A stretch of DNA of 64,000 nt, taken from Viscum album. Lineage: Eukaryota; Streptophyta; Magnoliopsida; Santalales; Viscaceae. The stretch covers positions 14,088,001 to 14,152,000 of the forward strand of contig OY728142.1 of assembly GCA_963277665.1 (NCBI GenBank), given 5' to 3'. This document shows, one piece after another, positions 9,596-21,560 of the stretch (its first letter is position 1; each line of letters starts with the position of its first letter). Below the pieces are notes generated by a model. That model saw only the letters and a list, made by a program, of their open reading frames with translations. It was not told the origin of the DNA and ran no database searches. Made by a program: the position numbers and the translations under genes.

Positions 9596-11184
9596 ATTGC
9601 ATCCTTGAAATTTTAAAAATTGGGCTTTAGAATATAATGGAAAGTCCCACATCGGAAAAAGAGTCAATAAAACTATTACTTTAAAAGAAAGAAAGAGAGG
9701 TATAAAGGTCACCCAAGATAACCTATACTAGGATTCCAGGTAGGAAAACATGGATATGGATGATAAGCTAAGTGTCACGTTCTGATGGAGAGGGATAGAA
9801 ATCATGATCAGGAGAAAGTTAACAATAAGAAAACCACAAACTTGTGTTGGGACAAACGATCATTAATCTCCTAGTAGTAAATGTAAACGAACAAAATTTT
9901 TTGTTTTAAGTTACATTACATAAGGATGAGGAATTCATTTATGATATTGACTAAGAATATAAAGATATATACTTACTTTTTATGTAGAGTTTCATTCTTT
10001 AATAAATTTCCACCACTAACTCATTTTTTTTAACGATGAGTATTCAAGAAGACTTGGTCACACTGGAAGAGCTAGAATAAACTTCTATAGAATCACATGA
10101 TCCATGCAGGATAAACTATATATTTACATTGTCTTTAGAGATTAATCAAAACCAAAATGGTTAGTACAAGATCTAATGATCCCCCCCAAAAAATATTCCT
10201 TGAGAGAAATAAACACTAATATTAATTTCTAAAATTAAACCGACAATACCCCAAAGTTAAATAAATACCATTCAATAATCAATTTTCCTTAAAATCCTTC
10301 AATATAATCCAAACTAATATTAAAACTAAAAACTTATAAGAATGTAGTCTTCCACGTTAAATTGTATCTCCAAATAAAATAAAATACTCTTAATGTCACA
10401 TACTTAAAAGTAATTAACCTAATCATTTCCATAAATAACCTAAATCACTATAAATCCATAATAAAAACATAGATAAAAATCCACCATTACTCCTCAAATT
10501 AAATCCCATACTATTCTATTTTCCTTGGGCATATAGTGTTCACAACAAAGCGAACAACTTATAAAATAATATCTATCACTTAATCACCAAATCATTTTCC
10601 TATACCAAGGGTATTCATTTCAAAAGACATAAGAAAAGAAATCAACTTATTAATGATCAATAAAATCATTTAACTAAAAATAATCAGTCACACTATCCGG
10701 GGACTTCACATAGTCCAGTGGTAGGTGATAAATCCCAATTTCACTTTGGTTGTGGGTTCGATTCGAACAACTTTGTCCGACGTGACGTGTTGTCACATGG
10801 TGTATGTGTTGTCCTTTTTCAAAAGCTATATTTTATAATATTACCAAAATGAGATAAATTCCTCAAAATACCATAACATAATTTAACTACAAATGTTATA
10901 TCATACCTTGCATTTTCATCCCAAATTATAATAACTTATAATTCTCTCAAACCCCAATGATCATATAAAACCAAATGGTTATTTATACCTATATCCACAA
11001 GAGAAGAGATAATTATTCCTCAAATATCATTCTCACATGGAAAACTGCGGGGTTACAAATACAAGGGAAAATTATTCCAAAGTAAGCCCCTCAACAAGGA
11101 GCGCTAATACTTTTTAATCATTTCTCCAACCATTTATTTCCACATAGCTTCTTCTTTGACCAAGAAAATATACTATAGAATAGG
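9596..11184 (-). other. Interior of element A downstream of gag, no pol
   Basis: About 1.6 kb between the gag remnant and the polypurine tract. I looked for RT, RNase H, integrase and protease motifs on both strands and found none; stops are dense. The only structured item is the tRNA-like sequence at 10698-10820. Confidence 0.6.
10698..10820 (+). mobile_element. Candidate tRNA-derived SINE fragment
   Basis: Contains an A-box-like TAGTCCAGTGG (10711-10721) and a B-box-like GGTTCGATTC (10755-10764), spaced about as in a tRNA or SINE polymerase III promoter. The sequence starts with CGGGGACTT, runs through the two boxes, then continues into a CpG-rich non-tRNA body and a T-run near 10815. It is more CpG-rich than the interior around it, which suggests a separate, later origin. 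I could not define target duplications, so it may instead be a chance tRNA-like sequence or an old tRNA pseudogene. Confidence 0.45.
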
Positions 11185-11642
11185 GCACTCACTCGGGTAA
11201 TGGCCAGGTCTCCTACATTTACGGCAAATGACTGTAAATGGACTCTTGGGACCATTTTTATCTTCTTCTATAGTACTCTTCATTTTTTTTGGCAATTCTT
11301 CACTTTATGTCCTTCCTTCCCACATGTAAAGCATTTCTTTGTCCCATTGAGACACTTCCCTGGGTGTCTCCTTCCACATTTCCTGCATGATGGAAATTGA
11401 GGATTCTTTTCTCCATGTTCTCCACTACTGGAGCTCTTATCATTCATCACCTTTCTCTTCTTTTTTGAGTCCGGGAATTGCTTAATATATATATTGTTGA
11501 TCATATTTTTGGAAAATTGATTTGGCATAAAGACGATATATTTCACGCCTATCAACATTCCATTTTGTTGCTCATTGCCACCACTGTTCCCACCTTGTAC
11601 ATGATTCCCAAAGTCTCTATGACTTCCGTGGAATCCAGCCAT
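11185..11642 (-). pseudogene. Mini-gag (nucleocapsid-type, three CCHC zinc knuckles) of element A
   Basis: An open frame of 120 codons runs on the minus strand from the ATG at 11642 to a TGA at 11280. It starts MAGFHGSHRD, is Gly/Asn-rich to about residue 30, basic (KKKRK) at 60-64, then carries knuckle 1, C86-x2-C89-x3-H93-x3-C97 (the HPGKC type of plant Ty3 Gag), and knuckle 2, C104-x2-C107-x4-H112-x4-C117. A third intact knuckle (CRKCRRPGHYPSEC) lies at 11185-11226 in another frame, so a frameshift or stop separated it. No capsid-like gag domain is present. The start is preceded by TTTTAG, which resembles a splice acceptor. Element B keeps the same short plan, so this size seems ancestral rather than a local deletion. 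It may help package RNA. Confidence 0.75.
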
Positions 11643-11853
11643 TGACTAAAACCAGAAATCATTGTGTGAGTAACAGTAGTCAAAAAATCATTTAGAGATT
11701 AACATGTCACCATATTCTCAATTTGAAACACATTATGATTAACCAAGGTCATTTACTATCATCTTATATATTTAATACTTCAAATAGGTTAGTAAAGAAA
11801 ATGTAAATTATCCTAAGCATATCCCCCAGGAGTGTCGTAACCAAGAGTGCAGC

Positions 11854-11869
11854 AAGGCCCGTTGTCGTG
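11854..11869 (-). other. Conserved leader motif CACGACAACGGGCCTT (element A)
   Basis: On the minus strand these 16 bases lie about 260 bases after the primer site, between it and gag. The identical 16-mer occurs at the same place in element B (35280-35295), although the leaders around it differ. A decayed related block is in C (42515-42650). It could be a packaging or dimerisation signal. Confidence 0.6.
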
Positions 11870-12113
11870 CACCAGTTCCCGTTCAAGTCTAGCTCGAAGA
11901 GGTGTTTTCGGGTTTTACCCCTAGATATATCTGTGCCAGAGCTGCCTCTACCTGCTCGTATCCATAAAGGAATGTATTGCTCGGAAAACTCACCGAATCT
12001 CTATAATACCAAAATTCTAAGAATTTATTATGTACTAATCCTCAAAGTTCATCTTAGGTCTACATGCTCTAATCAGAGTTTATCTAAATCTAGCTTCCAA
12101 GGTTTGTACTAAA

Positions 12114-12130
12114 CTTCCTCTGATACCAAC
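12114..12130 (-). other. Primer binding site (initiator tRNA-Met), element A
   Basis: The minus strand reads GTTGGTATCAGAGGAAG directly after the 5' LTR end. The core TGGTATCAGAG matches the complement of the plant initiator tRNA-Met 3' end. Confidence 0.88.
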
Positions 12131-15100
12131 TGTAACGCCCCGACCCCAGTTACCCATAGTCGGTGCATTATTATATAACATTGGCATGATCACAAGAAAG
12201 ATCAAGTCTCAAAAGACCGATTAGTTTAGTAGCCTTGGAAACACTAGATACAATCATAAAGTTTTACATTACATAAAAAAACATCTTGTCTTCATATCCC
12301 CTCATACTATCCCTGCAGGTCATTCATAAATTACTTCTTCATAATCCTAGGAAAAATAAAACATTGAAAGGGGTGAGATCAGATGCTCAGTAAGGATAAC
12401 ATTATATCAGAAGCTTTCATAGATAATCATAAACACTTAAGACAATTTATAATTAAAACAAAAGCCTTTTAAACTTGAACTTTGGCATAATATGGAAAAG
12501 ATAAAATAAAATAATGCCATTTACATACTCACATGGATATTCTACTAGTCGAATGATCACATGCAATATCAATAACCACTTTTATAATGATGGAATGCAT
12601 AATTCCTGTCTATCATAACCACATAGCCAAGGCCTCGTTCCAAGACTACAAATAAGATTTTTCCAAGGCCTTGTGTCAAGACACTAGTTTGTCTCATGAG
12701 ACCTACCGATGCATCGAGGAGCTATAGCGGGCTCCACCCGTCAGTTATTAAGTCCAATGCATTCCTCATATAAACAGGTTTAAACATAACATAAACATTC
12801 ATATAAAAACTAGCATAAGAAATGTCAATACTTTAACCACAAACCATGAATGGTATAAAAATAGCACATCCATAGTCAAACAAAACTCATTCGATACAAT
12901 ATGGAAGATTGTATTGTATCACATTAACCTAAATCAAGAATAATGCAGGATGTTGACATAGATAAAAATAATCATCAAAACAATTTGAGAGAAATATCCC
13001 CCTTTTTCTTGAAATCAATTAAAAGTCACACTATTTGGCAAGAATCCATTTAAAAATAGATTTTTGAATCAAAGTGTCCCATACCACTTTGAAACTTTTA
13101 AAAAAAGTTTTAATTTTAAAACTTTAATGTCCATATAAATAAATTCTTAAAACAATTTTTAAAACATGGACATTAATGAGAAAGATTTAGATGAATAAGT
13201 TTTCAAAACACTTAAAAATGTATTTTAGTTAGAGTTTCTAACCAAAATAGAGACACTTGAATACAAATAATTGAGGTAATCAAAACTTTATAATATTATG
13301 AGAATAAAGGGATTCATGATATACTATGTCAAAGTACATTAAATACACCACATAAAAGGGATTTGGTGTATAACAACAAAGAAGTCTTAATGGAATGTAA
13401 ATTGAGATGAAATCTCTCAAAAAGGTTGTATCCTTAGGTTAAGGATAAATCAACGTCATAATTATGTGTGACACATATAAATACACTAAATATGATTGTA
13501 TATTCATTGTAAAACAATCAAAGGACATTCACACATATTCTAGTAAAAACAACACCAATGAATTGGATGTTTGTCTCAACAAATTGAGATTGAGTAAAAA
13601 TTACTCTTTCAAGTTCATACCGATGACTTGAGAATTTATAAATGGAGTTATTATGTGTATAAAAAGTATATCCACAGAAAGGGGAGTGGAAATTATGACA
13701 TAATCAAATGAATAGTGATTCCACACATAATCTTGGAGTAAAATAATCAATGAAGTATGCGTAAATCCAAATAAATTGAAATTGAAATTTCAAATTCCCT
13801 TATCGATTTGGTAACTTATGAAACATGAACCCATGAAAGAATGATAACACAATTATGATGTAAATATACATGAATTAATGTATATTAAACAATGAATACA
13901 AACATGGGTAGTGCACACAGCACATGCAATAAATAAGTGGTGAATAATGGAATTCTCACTGAATTAAAAGTCAGATAAGAAACCCCTTACCTTGTACTTT
14001 TCCTTGGTTGGGGGTAGGTTAACCTCCTGTATAATGTTGAAATAATTGTTATTAAATTATTCATGAATCATATACATTAATATGATGTCATATATGATCT
14101 TTTATCATTGCTTTGTTAATAATATCTTAGAATTATCGTCGTTTCGGGTGTTAACTTACTCGTTTTCTTTTATATGTTTTGTTACGTAAGCCATTTTTGT
14201 CATGGATAGGTTGTATCTTATTCATATCAAGAATGATATCAAGTCTTTAAAAATTATTTTTAAATCATTAAATGATAATTATACTTTAATGGATATGATG
14301 GAGAATGAATCTCATCGCGTTCGTGGAGACGGTAGTCCGTACATACGCACGAGCGACAATATCATTATTTTGATATTAAAATAATATATACTTGGATGGT
14401 ATATTACATATAAATAATAATTATCATGTTATATTTATTGTTTACATGAATTATACATCATTATTATTCCCATCAAAATAATAATATATTGAATAACAAT
14501 TACACCACGATGTGGAGACGGTAAGCCGTACGTACGCAAGTATAGTGACATGTTATTCAAAAGGTGGATAGATTACTGAATATGGTTGTACCATATTTAT
14601 AATAACACAACATTATATATAATATACTGGAGTTATTATTTTATAATGGTAATAACAAAGAAAGAAGTAGTGGAAGAAGAAAGGAACTTGAAAAGGGGTT
14701 GTGAAAACATTACCTCTTCTTCGGGTTCTTCCTTTTGATTTGATCAAAAGGGCTCCTTAGGTTGGATTTATGATCAAACTAAGGCCTCTAGGTTGTATTG
14801 AGGGAGGTTGAGAGATTATTTTTTCATGGTTTGGCCGAACCAAAAGGCTTTTAAGGTTTGAAGAAATGAGAAGGAGGAGTGCCCTATTATAAGAGGGGTG
14901 AGGGACACCTTTGGAAAAGCTAGAAATATTAATTTATAATAAATTCATATTCGGTTTATAATAGCTAAGAAGTTGATTATTTAAATTTTAAGGTGGGTAT
15001 GGGTCTAAAACCACTAAACCAATATAATTTAGACAGTTTTGGGTCATTATATTAACCTTATCTTTAAGTATTAACTCTTAGTTAATTAGTTTCACTTTTA

Positions 15101-17007
15101 CAATGTCCCTTTGTATTTTTATATTATATGGTTAATAAACTAACCATATACATCCAAGATACCCCCAAGTGGTCCATTAATTATAAAAATATCATGATAT
15201 AAGTCTCTTGGACGAACCGTATATTTTTAGGAATTTAATATCAATTAATAATATAATATTTGTTTTAAAAACTCTTTTATGTCAATTTTGACACCATTCA
15301 ATAGTTGATTTTTGTGAAACACATAACATAATGATTACTTCAAAAGAAAGTTAATTAAATAAATACTAATATGTCATATTAACCTATAAAATTATTTTAA
15401 TTCAATAAAAGTCTCAAATTATATTTATTTGGGTATTTATAATATAAATTATTCTAATTTTTCACTATTATGGTAATTACTGCATCACCATTGTGTCATA
15501 AATAAATTAAATTATTTAATTTATAAAAATTATAAATAAAATATCATTATATATTAAATCTTTTTAGATTTCTAATAAATATTTATAGTCTAAAATCCAA
15601 CATATATAACCCTATGTAACAATTTTTTTTCTAAAAGATATATGCTTGTGTCATTGTTGTATTCATTTTAACTTAATTAAAATAAAGTGTCCCTATCACT
15701 TACAAGTGGATCCATGGGGTCCCCAAATCGACCCAAAGATGCCCATGGTCGGACATGTATCCAAAAATAAGGTTAGGACACGTTTTAGGGTAATTTATTA
15801 TTATTTTAATATTATTTTTTAACCCTTATTTACCGGATTTACCCTTAACCATGGTAAATAAAATATTTACCGAAGTAATTATTCAAAATGTCTAAAAATA
15901 AAAGATAACTATTTACTCAATTTGTACATACTAATTCCAATTATGGAATCCATTTTTCCAAATTCAATACATAGAAGTAGCAGAAATTAATTTAAAATTA
16001 ATTTCCTTTGTTAAAACAAAAAGCGTGTTTTTAAGAAATAATAACTATCAAAAGATTGAGAGTTGTTTATGTTCGGTTTAAATCTGAAATTATGTTCAAT
16101 GACCTAAATTGTATTACATGGTAAAAATATATTTTAAATATAATTTAAAACCACTCAAATTCATAATTTATCACTATTAATTATTTCAATTAAAAAAAAA
16201 AAAATTTAATTAAAATTTTGTAATTTTTACTATTCATCAAAATATAAAAGTTATCCGAAAAGTACCAAAATTTCACCCTAGGATAATTTCGTTATTCCAA
16301 ATACAAAAATGAATTATATTTTACCAAATTAAAAACATAAATGTTGCATTTATTAATTTAAAATTTATTTCTTCTTTCGAAACCAAAAGGCATATTTTTA
16401 AGAAATAATAACTATCAAAAGTTTGACACTTGTTTATGTCCAATTTCAAGGTGAAATTACTTAAAATGACCATCATTGGATTAAATAGTAAAAATATAAT
16501 CCATTTATACTTCCAAACCATTAATATGTATAATTTAACAATATAAACTATTTTGATTAAAAAAGTTGTTTTCAGTTAAAATATAGTATTTTTCACTATT
16601 CACTCAAATGTGAAAGTTATTAGAAAGACACCAAAACATTATTGATACTAAATTCTTATTTCTCGATTCTAAAGAATAATTTCATTTTGTCAAATTGAAT
16701 ATATCAAAGTTTCAAATATTTGTTTTAAAAATGCTTCTCTATTAAAAGGCGGTAAAATTTCATTTTTTGAAAAATAATTCTTTTATCTGAAAAAATGAAT
16801 TTGTTCATAAATCATGTCTTAGAAAGTCATAATAGGGATTAAAATTATAAGGATAATATAATATTTAAAATTTAGTTAATACTATTCATAACCTCTTTTG
16901 AACGGCTAGTTTGGTAAGTCGTGGTGTACTTGAACTCAGTGTTGCGTACAGAACACGCTATTGTATTATTCAAAGAGAAGTGTACCGTGGAAGATTGGGG
17001 TGTTACA
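12131..17007 (-). repeat. 5' LTR of element A
   Basis: 4877 bases, colinear with 4702-9576 and ending ...TTACA before the AACTC duplication. It keeps the palindrome (12691-12702), donor-like site (13986-13993), both CpG motifs and the hairpin. Its TATA box is mutated to TATAATAG. Confidence 0.93.
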
Positions 17008-17012
17008 AACTC
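17008..17012. repeat. Target site duplication of element A, right copy
   Basis: AACTC, identical to 4697-4701. Confidence 0.95.
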
Positions 17013-17023
17013 ACTAGGTTTCA

Positions 17024-17165
17024 GGTCCTCGAGGGCATCAGAGTGGAACCCCGTGACGCACCAGGGTGTGGGTCCTCGACAACATTAGAGTGGAACCCCC
17101 ATAACCCACCAGGGCATAGGTCCTCGATGACATAAGAGTGGAACCCCCTGATGCACTAGGGAGTG
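17024..17165 (+). repeat. 47-bp tandem repeat, three units, in LTR F
   Basis: Units 17024-17070, 17071-17118 and 17119-17165 each start GGTCCTCGA and contain AGAGTGGAACCCC, then a CACCAGGG-like block. A partial fourth unit starts at 17166. A further decayed unit lies left of element A (about 4652-4701), so A inserted into the array. Confidence 0.9.
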
Positions 17166-17503
17166 GGTCCTATACTTTGAGTTTTCACCCACATGGATAT
17201 GTGAAATAGTGAAAAGATGTGGTTTGACATAGCTTTGGACTCACAAGGAAGTGGGACACTTTTCCCATTGAGATGCGTTCTTGTGACATGACTTAAAACC
17301 GTGTTGGTGGGTCAGTGTTGCCCATAGCATACAATATCAAGGTGTGGTGATCGATTCCCTTTGACGTGAATGTTTAGGGAAGACTTGTGGGACACTGGGC
17401 ATTGTTGATGGATTCTTCTGGGAACTATTGGCTACTCTTCTTCATGGTCTGAGATGTGAGATGTAGATCCCCTTACACACTCATTTTGAGTTATTTAACT
17501 GAG

Positions 17504-17528
17504 AATATATATATATATATATATATAT
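17504..17528. repeat. (AT)n microsatellite
   Basis: About twelve AT units within LTR F. Confidence 0.95.
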
Positions 17529-18325
17529 CCTATTTTAGTACCCACACCTTAGGTTTTTGTTACTCTCCTTCTAGGAGATGTGAAGACATGCAGGGTATGC
17601 CATGTGATTTATATGTTAAGCTTCTTGTGGTTGGATGAGTCCACTCACCTACTCTAGGTAGTGAAGACTCTATTAGAAGTCTATCTTCTCACCATATTGA
17701 TCTCCTTGTGTTTGGATGAGTTCACTTTTACTCTCATGTTGGGTTGGGCTATACTCTCTTATTGTACCTTATTATATCTATTGTTTTCCTCTTCAGTTGT
17801 ATCACTTATTTCTCCTCATTCACCTTTTTAGGGTGTTCTATTAGGTATGTATATAATCACCCCTACATGCGGTTTTCCAAACACATGTCGTTTCTTTTGT
17901 AGATAGAGGATAGGTCTGTTGTGACTTCAGAGGAGCTTAGGGATACGGACATCTTGAACCATGTACAGTGGTCATAGCTTGGGATATAGGATCTAGGCTC
18001 TGAGTTTCTTACTCTTTTATAGTTTTTTTAGGTTGAGATATATTTTTGGGTAGGTGTGTATTTTTACCCTTTTTTTCTATTTACACTACTATACATCATT
18101 CTGTTTAGTGGTTCCTGTATCTTTTAGTTTATTTATAATAATTTTTCATATTTTATTTATTTTCCTCTGTACCTTTTCATTGAGTTGGTTTTGAGCATGT
18201 GTACAGGTAATTAGTCAATGGCCTCCCCAAGTTTAGTTGTTCCTTTGATGCTTCTCACCACCTCTGCCCTATAGAGGGATTGTGGTAATTTTGGCTTGAG
18301 ATTTGGCATGGGTTGGGTCATGATA

Positions 18326-18500
18326 GAAACTGGGTCTCTACAACATATAATCTAATCAGACCCCCTTCCGTTTATTGGCTCTATCAATGGGAATTGCGTG
18401 GTTACAGATCCTCCAAACCAGAAAATTCAATTAGTATAGAATTGATAAACCCTAGAGGAGGTCATCCCACACATTGGTATCATGATATGAGATCAATGTA
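18326..18500 (+). other. Candidate primer binding sites after LTR F
   Basis: Two tRNA-Met-like primer sites follow the LTR. A weak one (AAACTGGGTCTCTAC, 18327-18341) is next to the 18325 end. A better one (TTGGTATCATGA, 18474-18485) follows CACA. Either would mark the start of an internal region running right from this LTR. They cannot both belong to one element, so the exact LTR end is uncertain. Confidence 0.4.
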
Positions 18501-18599
18501 TGCCAGTATAACTTAATTGAAAAATGTCTGATGCATTACTTATGAATGCATAAAAATCCGTTACATCATCCATTATGATATCGTTGAAGTCATATTTTT

Positions 18600-20540
18600 T
18601 AATGGAGTTCAATATTTTAGTAATTAAAGATGGATAATAGCTGGACTACTTGAATGTCATCTATGGAGTAGGGAAACCTAGAAATAAAAGTACAACATTG
18701 GCCCAATTACAGTCCCAGAAGTTGATATCTCCATGGCCTACCCTCCACTTGGAGTAATGTCAAAGTGTTAGAAGATGTATTTAGAGATAATTCCTTAGGG
18801 GGTGAACTTGTTTCTATAAAATGTAGACACCTTTCAATATTTCTTAATAATTAACTTGTTGTAGAGAGTGTTCCCTTTGATTACTTACCTTGCCATTTTT
18901 TATTAAAGCGAATACATTTCCTCTACAACATTCCTGACATTTATGCATCCATTTTCCACTACTATTGAAACCCTTCTCCAGGAGGCCCAATGACACTTCC
19001 CCTCACCATGGAAATCCTAGATAAAGGAGGTTAATAGACTATCAATTTCTTTAATTATTGAACTAGGAACCTTAAGAACCAAGAGGATGTGAATGGGGTG
19101 GGTGAAATAACGAAGTTGACAGGTGCAATCCTACCCTTGAATGAAATAAACCTATTTTCCAATTCATTATGCAGTTGGTAATTTTTTTCATCACACCTTG
19201 AAACTGGTAGATCCATATCCTACCCTATTTAAGAGGGCCACCCAGGTATTCCATGGGGGAACTCTTCCTATGAATTCCAAACATGGTTTTAATATTTTTT
19301 TCTCTTCTATTTGAGAAAGAGAGGGGGTAAAAATAGACATTTTGTATCGATTGATATATTTTACACTCAACTTGTCATACTCCTCCATGAATTTGATAAA
19401 CCCCCTATCTAAGGATCTATACCAATTGATAAAAATAACCATATCATTGGAAAAAGAGTATGTCAGACACCCCCATTGAAGTGTGGTCTGTAGTAATAGA
19501 GCTAAATAATTCAAAGTTGCATAAAAGAGGCCACCATTATACTAAGATAATATTGAAACATGATGAATATACTGAGAGAGAAATATTTTCCCTACCTTAG
19601 TCCTCTAACCGGCTTAAAGAACCTATATTTATTCCCTATGAATTGAATAAATATCTAAGGAGAACTATATCATCAAAATAATAGATCAAACCCTCATTCA
19701 TAGAATCCCATTGACCTCATGACTTGAAGAATAATGTTACATTCAAGTATATCATACGCCTTGTTCATATCGATTTTAATAACCAATTTGAAGCCCAACA
19801 CCTTCTTGTTAATGTCTACATCCATTTCCTGAGAAATTCCAGTGGCACCTTAAATTGATATTACTTTTATAAAACCATTTTTCCCTCTGATATCTAGCCA
19901 TGTAAGAATTATGAGATCTTCCTATTGATAATGGAATCCAATGATTTATATGTAAAATTTCACATCGTAATCATCCTTAATTTCCTTATAGAGGATGGAT
20001 CTTTCACTTTGGAGATGAGAACCATCATTGTGGCATAAGAAACCTGATAGAGGGATCCACCATGGAAGAAGTCTTGGATGACCTCAACCATATATATCAT
20101 AATAATATCCCATAAATACACATATAAAGATCTTGTAAATCCATCTTAGATAGGTGATATTTCCTAATTAAGATGCCTAACTGTGTCCCCCACCTCCTCC
20201 TCATTCAAGAAATAAACTAGGAGTTCACTAACATATAGAGATACAACATTAATAAAATAAGAAAAGAACTCTAATTGTCCACTAGGTTAACTATATTTCA
20301 TACATTGGTTAGGTATCAAAATTATGGTATTAAAGTGAGAAAAAATCATTCCACAACTATATTTAGTTTTCTAGTGAAGGAAACATCATCCAAACGAATG
20401 TTGTGAGAGATACCATGATGAATTTCTTTTAAGAAATAATGAAATAAATCTGACTTATGATCACCATCTTTAACCCATATGGCTCTCAACATTTCACGAA
20501 GATTTTTAGGATTGAGCAGCATCTCATTGCACAAATTTTT
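18600..20540 (-). pseudogene. LINE reverse transcriptase, degenerate
   Basis: Starts with the endonuclease-RT linker (WVKDGDHKSDLFHYF, in the frame at 20346-20534), then the PG-DGF region, a stretch where SERSILYKE stands for the usual RPISL motif (near 19985-20010), KLVIKIDMNKAYD (near 19755-19795), PVRGLR for the SRGLRQGDPLS block (near 19590-19615), then LTYSFSNDMVIF at about 19430-19470, where the catalytic FADD reads FSND. ENRFISFKGRI (near 19120-19160) and WRVGHGDINFWDCNWA (near 18700-18745) belong to the conserved C-terminal part. Many stops and indels interrupt it. Function in the family is target-primed reverse transcription. Confidence 0.87.
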
Positions 20541-20639
20541 TGTAAAGCAATGAAGTGAAAAATTTCTTCATCCTGCAATTATTCAATGTCTTCCTTCATA
20601 TGATCGATATCCACTTTAATAACATCCAGGTTCGACCAT

Positions 20640-21560
20640 ATAGAGGAAAGGGAGGAGGCTCATGTAGCAAGACCATTTTTGAATGACACAACATATTATG
20701 AATTTTAATCCACAAACTTCATCATGTTGTATTATTCCATGATTATTATGCCACCTTATGATGGTTAGATTTATGAGGCCACCGGTTGGAGAAAAATAAA
20801 CTCCCACCTCCATGATATATAGTCTTTAGGTTGATATGTAGTGTTGAGTGGTCTAAAATAGAGTGAACCATATGGTATATTGAATCATTTAGGAAGGAAA
20901 AGATGGGTTGAATATTAACAAGATAGTGGTCCAACCTACACCAAGAGTGGTAGATGCCTCTCTGATTATTTCACAAAGTAAATCTATCACAAGAAAAAAC
21001 CCATATTTAAGAGACCTTTTTGAGTAACAATAGGATATAATTTTTTTTATAAATTATGGGATACAAACCTCATACCCTCTTCTCAAAATGATAAATACTT
21101 GTATTAAAATTACCTCAAACTAACCAGGAAAAATCTCCTAGGCAGAAGGCATAAATATCATTCCATAGTTGATCTCTTATTTGAGCCTCACACAGGATGT
21201 AGAAAAAATAAGAAAAAGATATAGAGGAACTAGATGTTTCTTTAACAAAAATTTTTGATCTAAAACATCTATCCTATCTATTGAAATGAAGGAATTTTAT
21301 GAGACCCATATATGAAAATTTTAAAGGCTTACCATGCATAAAATGACCCATTACCTACTTAACAAAAAAATGCATGCTTAGAAAACAAAATTAGTTCTAT
21401 AAAAATCACTAGAGAAGAGTTACTCTTGGATAACTCATTGGGGAGTAAATAAGTTTTCACATGGCCTCCTAGGAAAGGAAAATTACATATGATAAGATTG
21501 ATCATGAGAGAAGAGGGTGCTTGGAACTAGCCTCTGGTGTTCAAAGGCCATTAATAATGG
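20640..21560 (-). pseudogene. LINE endonuclease, degenerate
   Basis: Upstream of RT on the same strand. Visible blocks are a NIRGLN-like start (IINGL near 21545), LWNDIYAFCLGDFSW then GNFNTSIYHFEKR (near 21080-21175; the usual GDFN reads GNFN), and RLDHYLVNIQPIF...LDHSTLHINL (near 20830-20940), which is the RLDR...SDHSP block of AP-type endonucleases. In an active LINE it nicks the target. Stops and the GDFN change indicate an inactive copy. Confidence 0.82.

Larger units (their letters stand above)
4702..17007 (-). mobile_element. Element A: non-autonomous LTR retrotransposon with 4.88-kb LTRs and mini-gag
   Basis: Complete element of 12.3 kb: two direct LTRs (4702-9576 and 12131-17007), perfect AACTC target duplication, ends TGTAA...TTACA, a tRNA-Met primer site next to the right LTR and a polypurine tract next to the left LTR. 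These signals and the gag frame all set transcription on the - strand. The interior is only 2554 bases and has no protease, RT, RNase H or integrase. The LTRs make up nearly 80 % of the element. This is the TR-GAG class of non-autonomous plant elements, with unusually long LTRs. Two sampled LTR stretches of about 100-120 bases differ at 4-6 % of sites, so it is the youngest insertion here. Confidence 0.93.
17008..18325 (+). mobile_element. LTR of element F, second part
   Basis: Resumes LTR F after the second AACTC copy. It starts in a 47-bp tandem array, then is G/T-rich LTR-type DNA without coding capacity, including a (TA)n run at 17504-17528. A likely end is the GGGTCATGATA at 18315-18325, a decayed form of the GGGTCGTGACA ending of plant Ty3 LTRs. 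An alternative end at 18473 is possible, because a clear TGGTATCA follows it. Confidence 0.6.

Noticed and set aside
11867..12112. 81-codon open frame on the + strand
   Set aside because: Antisense to the leader of element A, between its primer site and gag. No motif.
17024..17165. 47-bp repeats as a CRISPR array
   Set aside because: Units are contiguous with no unique spacers, and the context is a plant LTR.
18313..18516. 67-codon open frame on the + strand
   Set aside because: Spans the LTR end and primer-site region; no domain.
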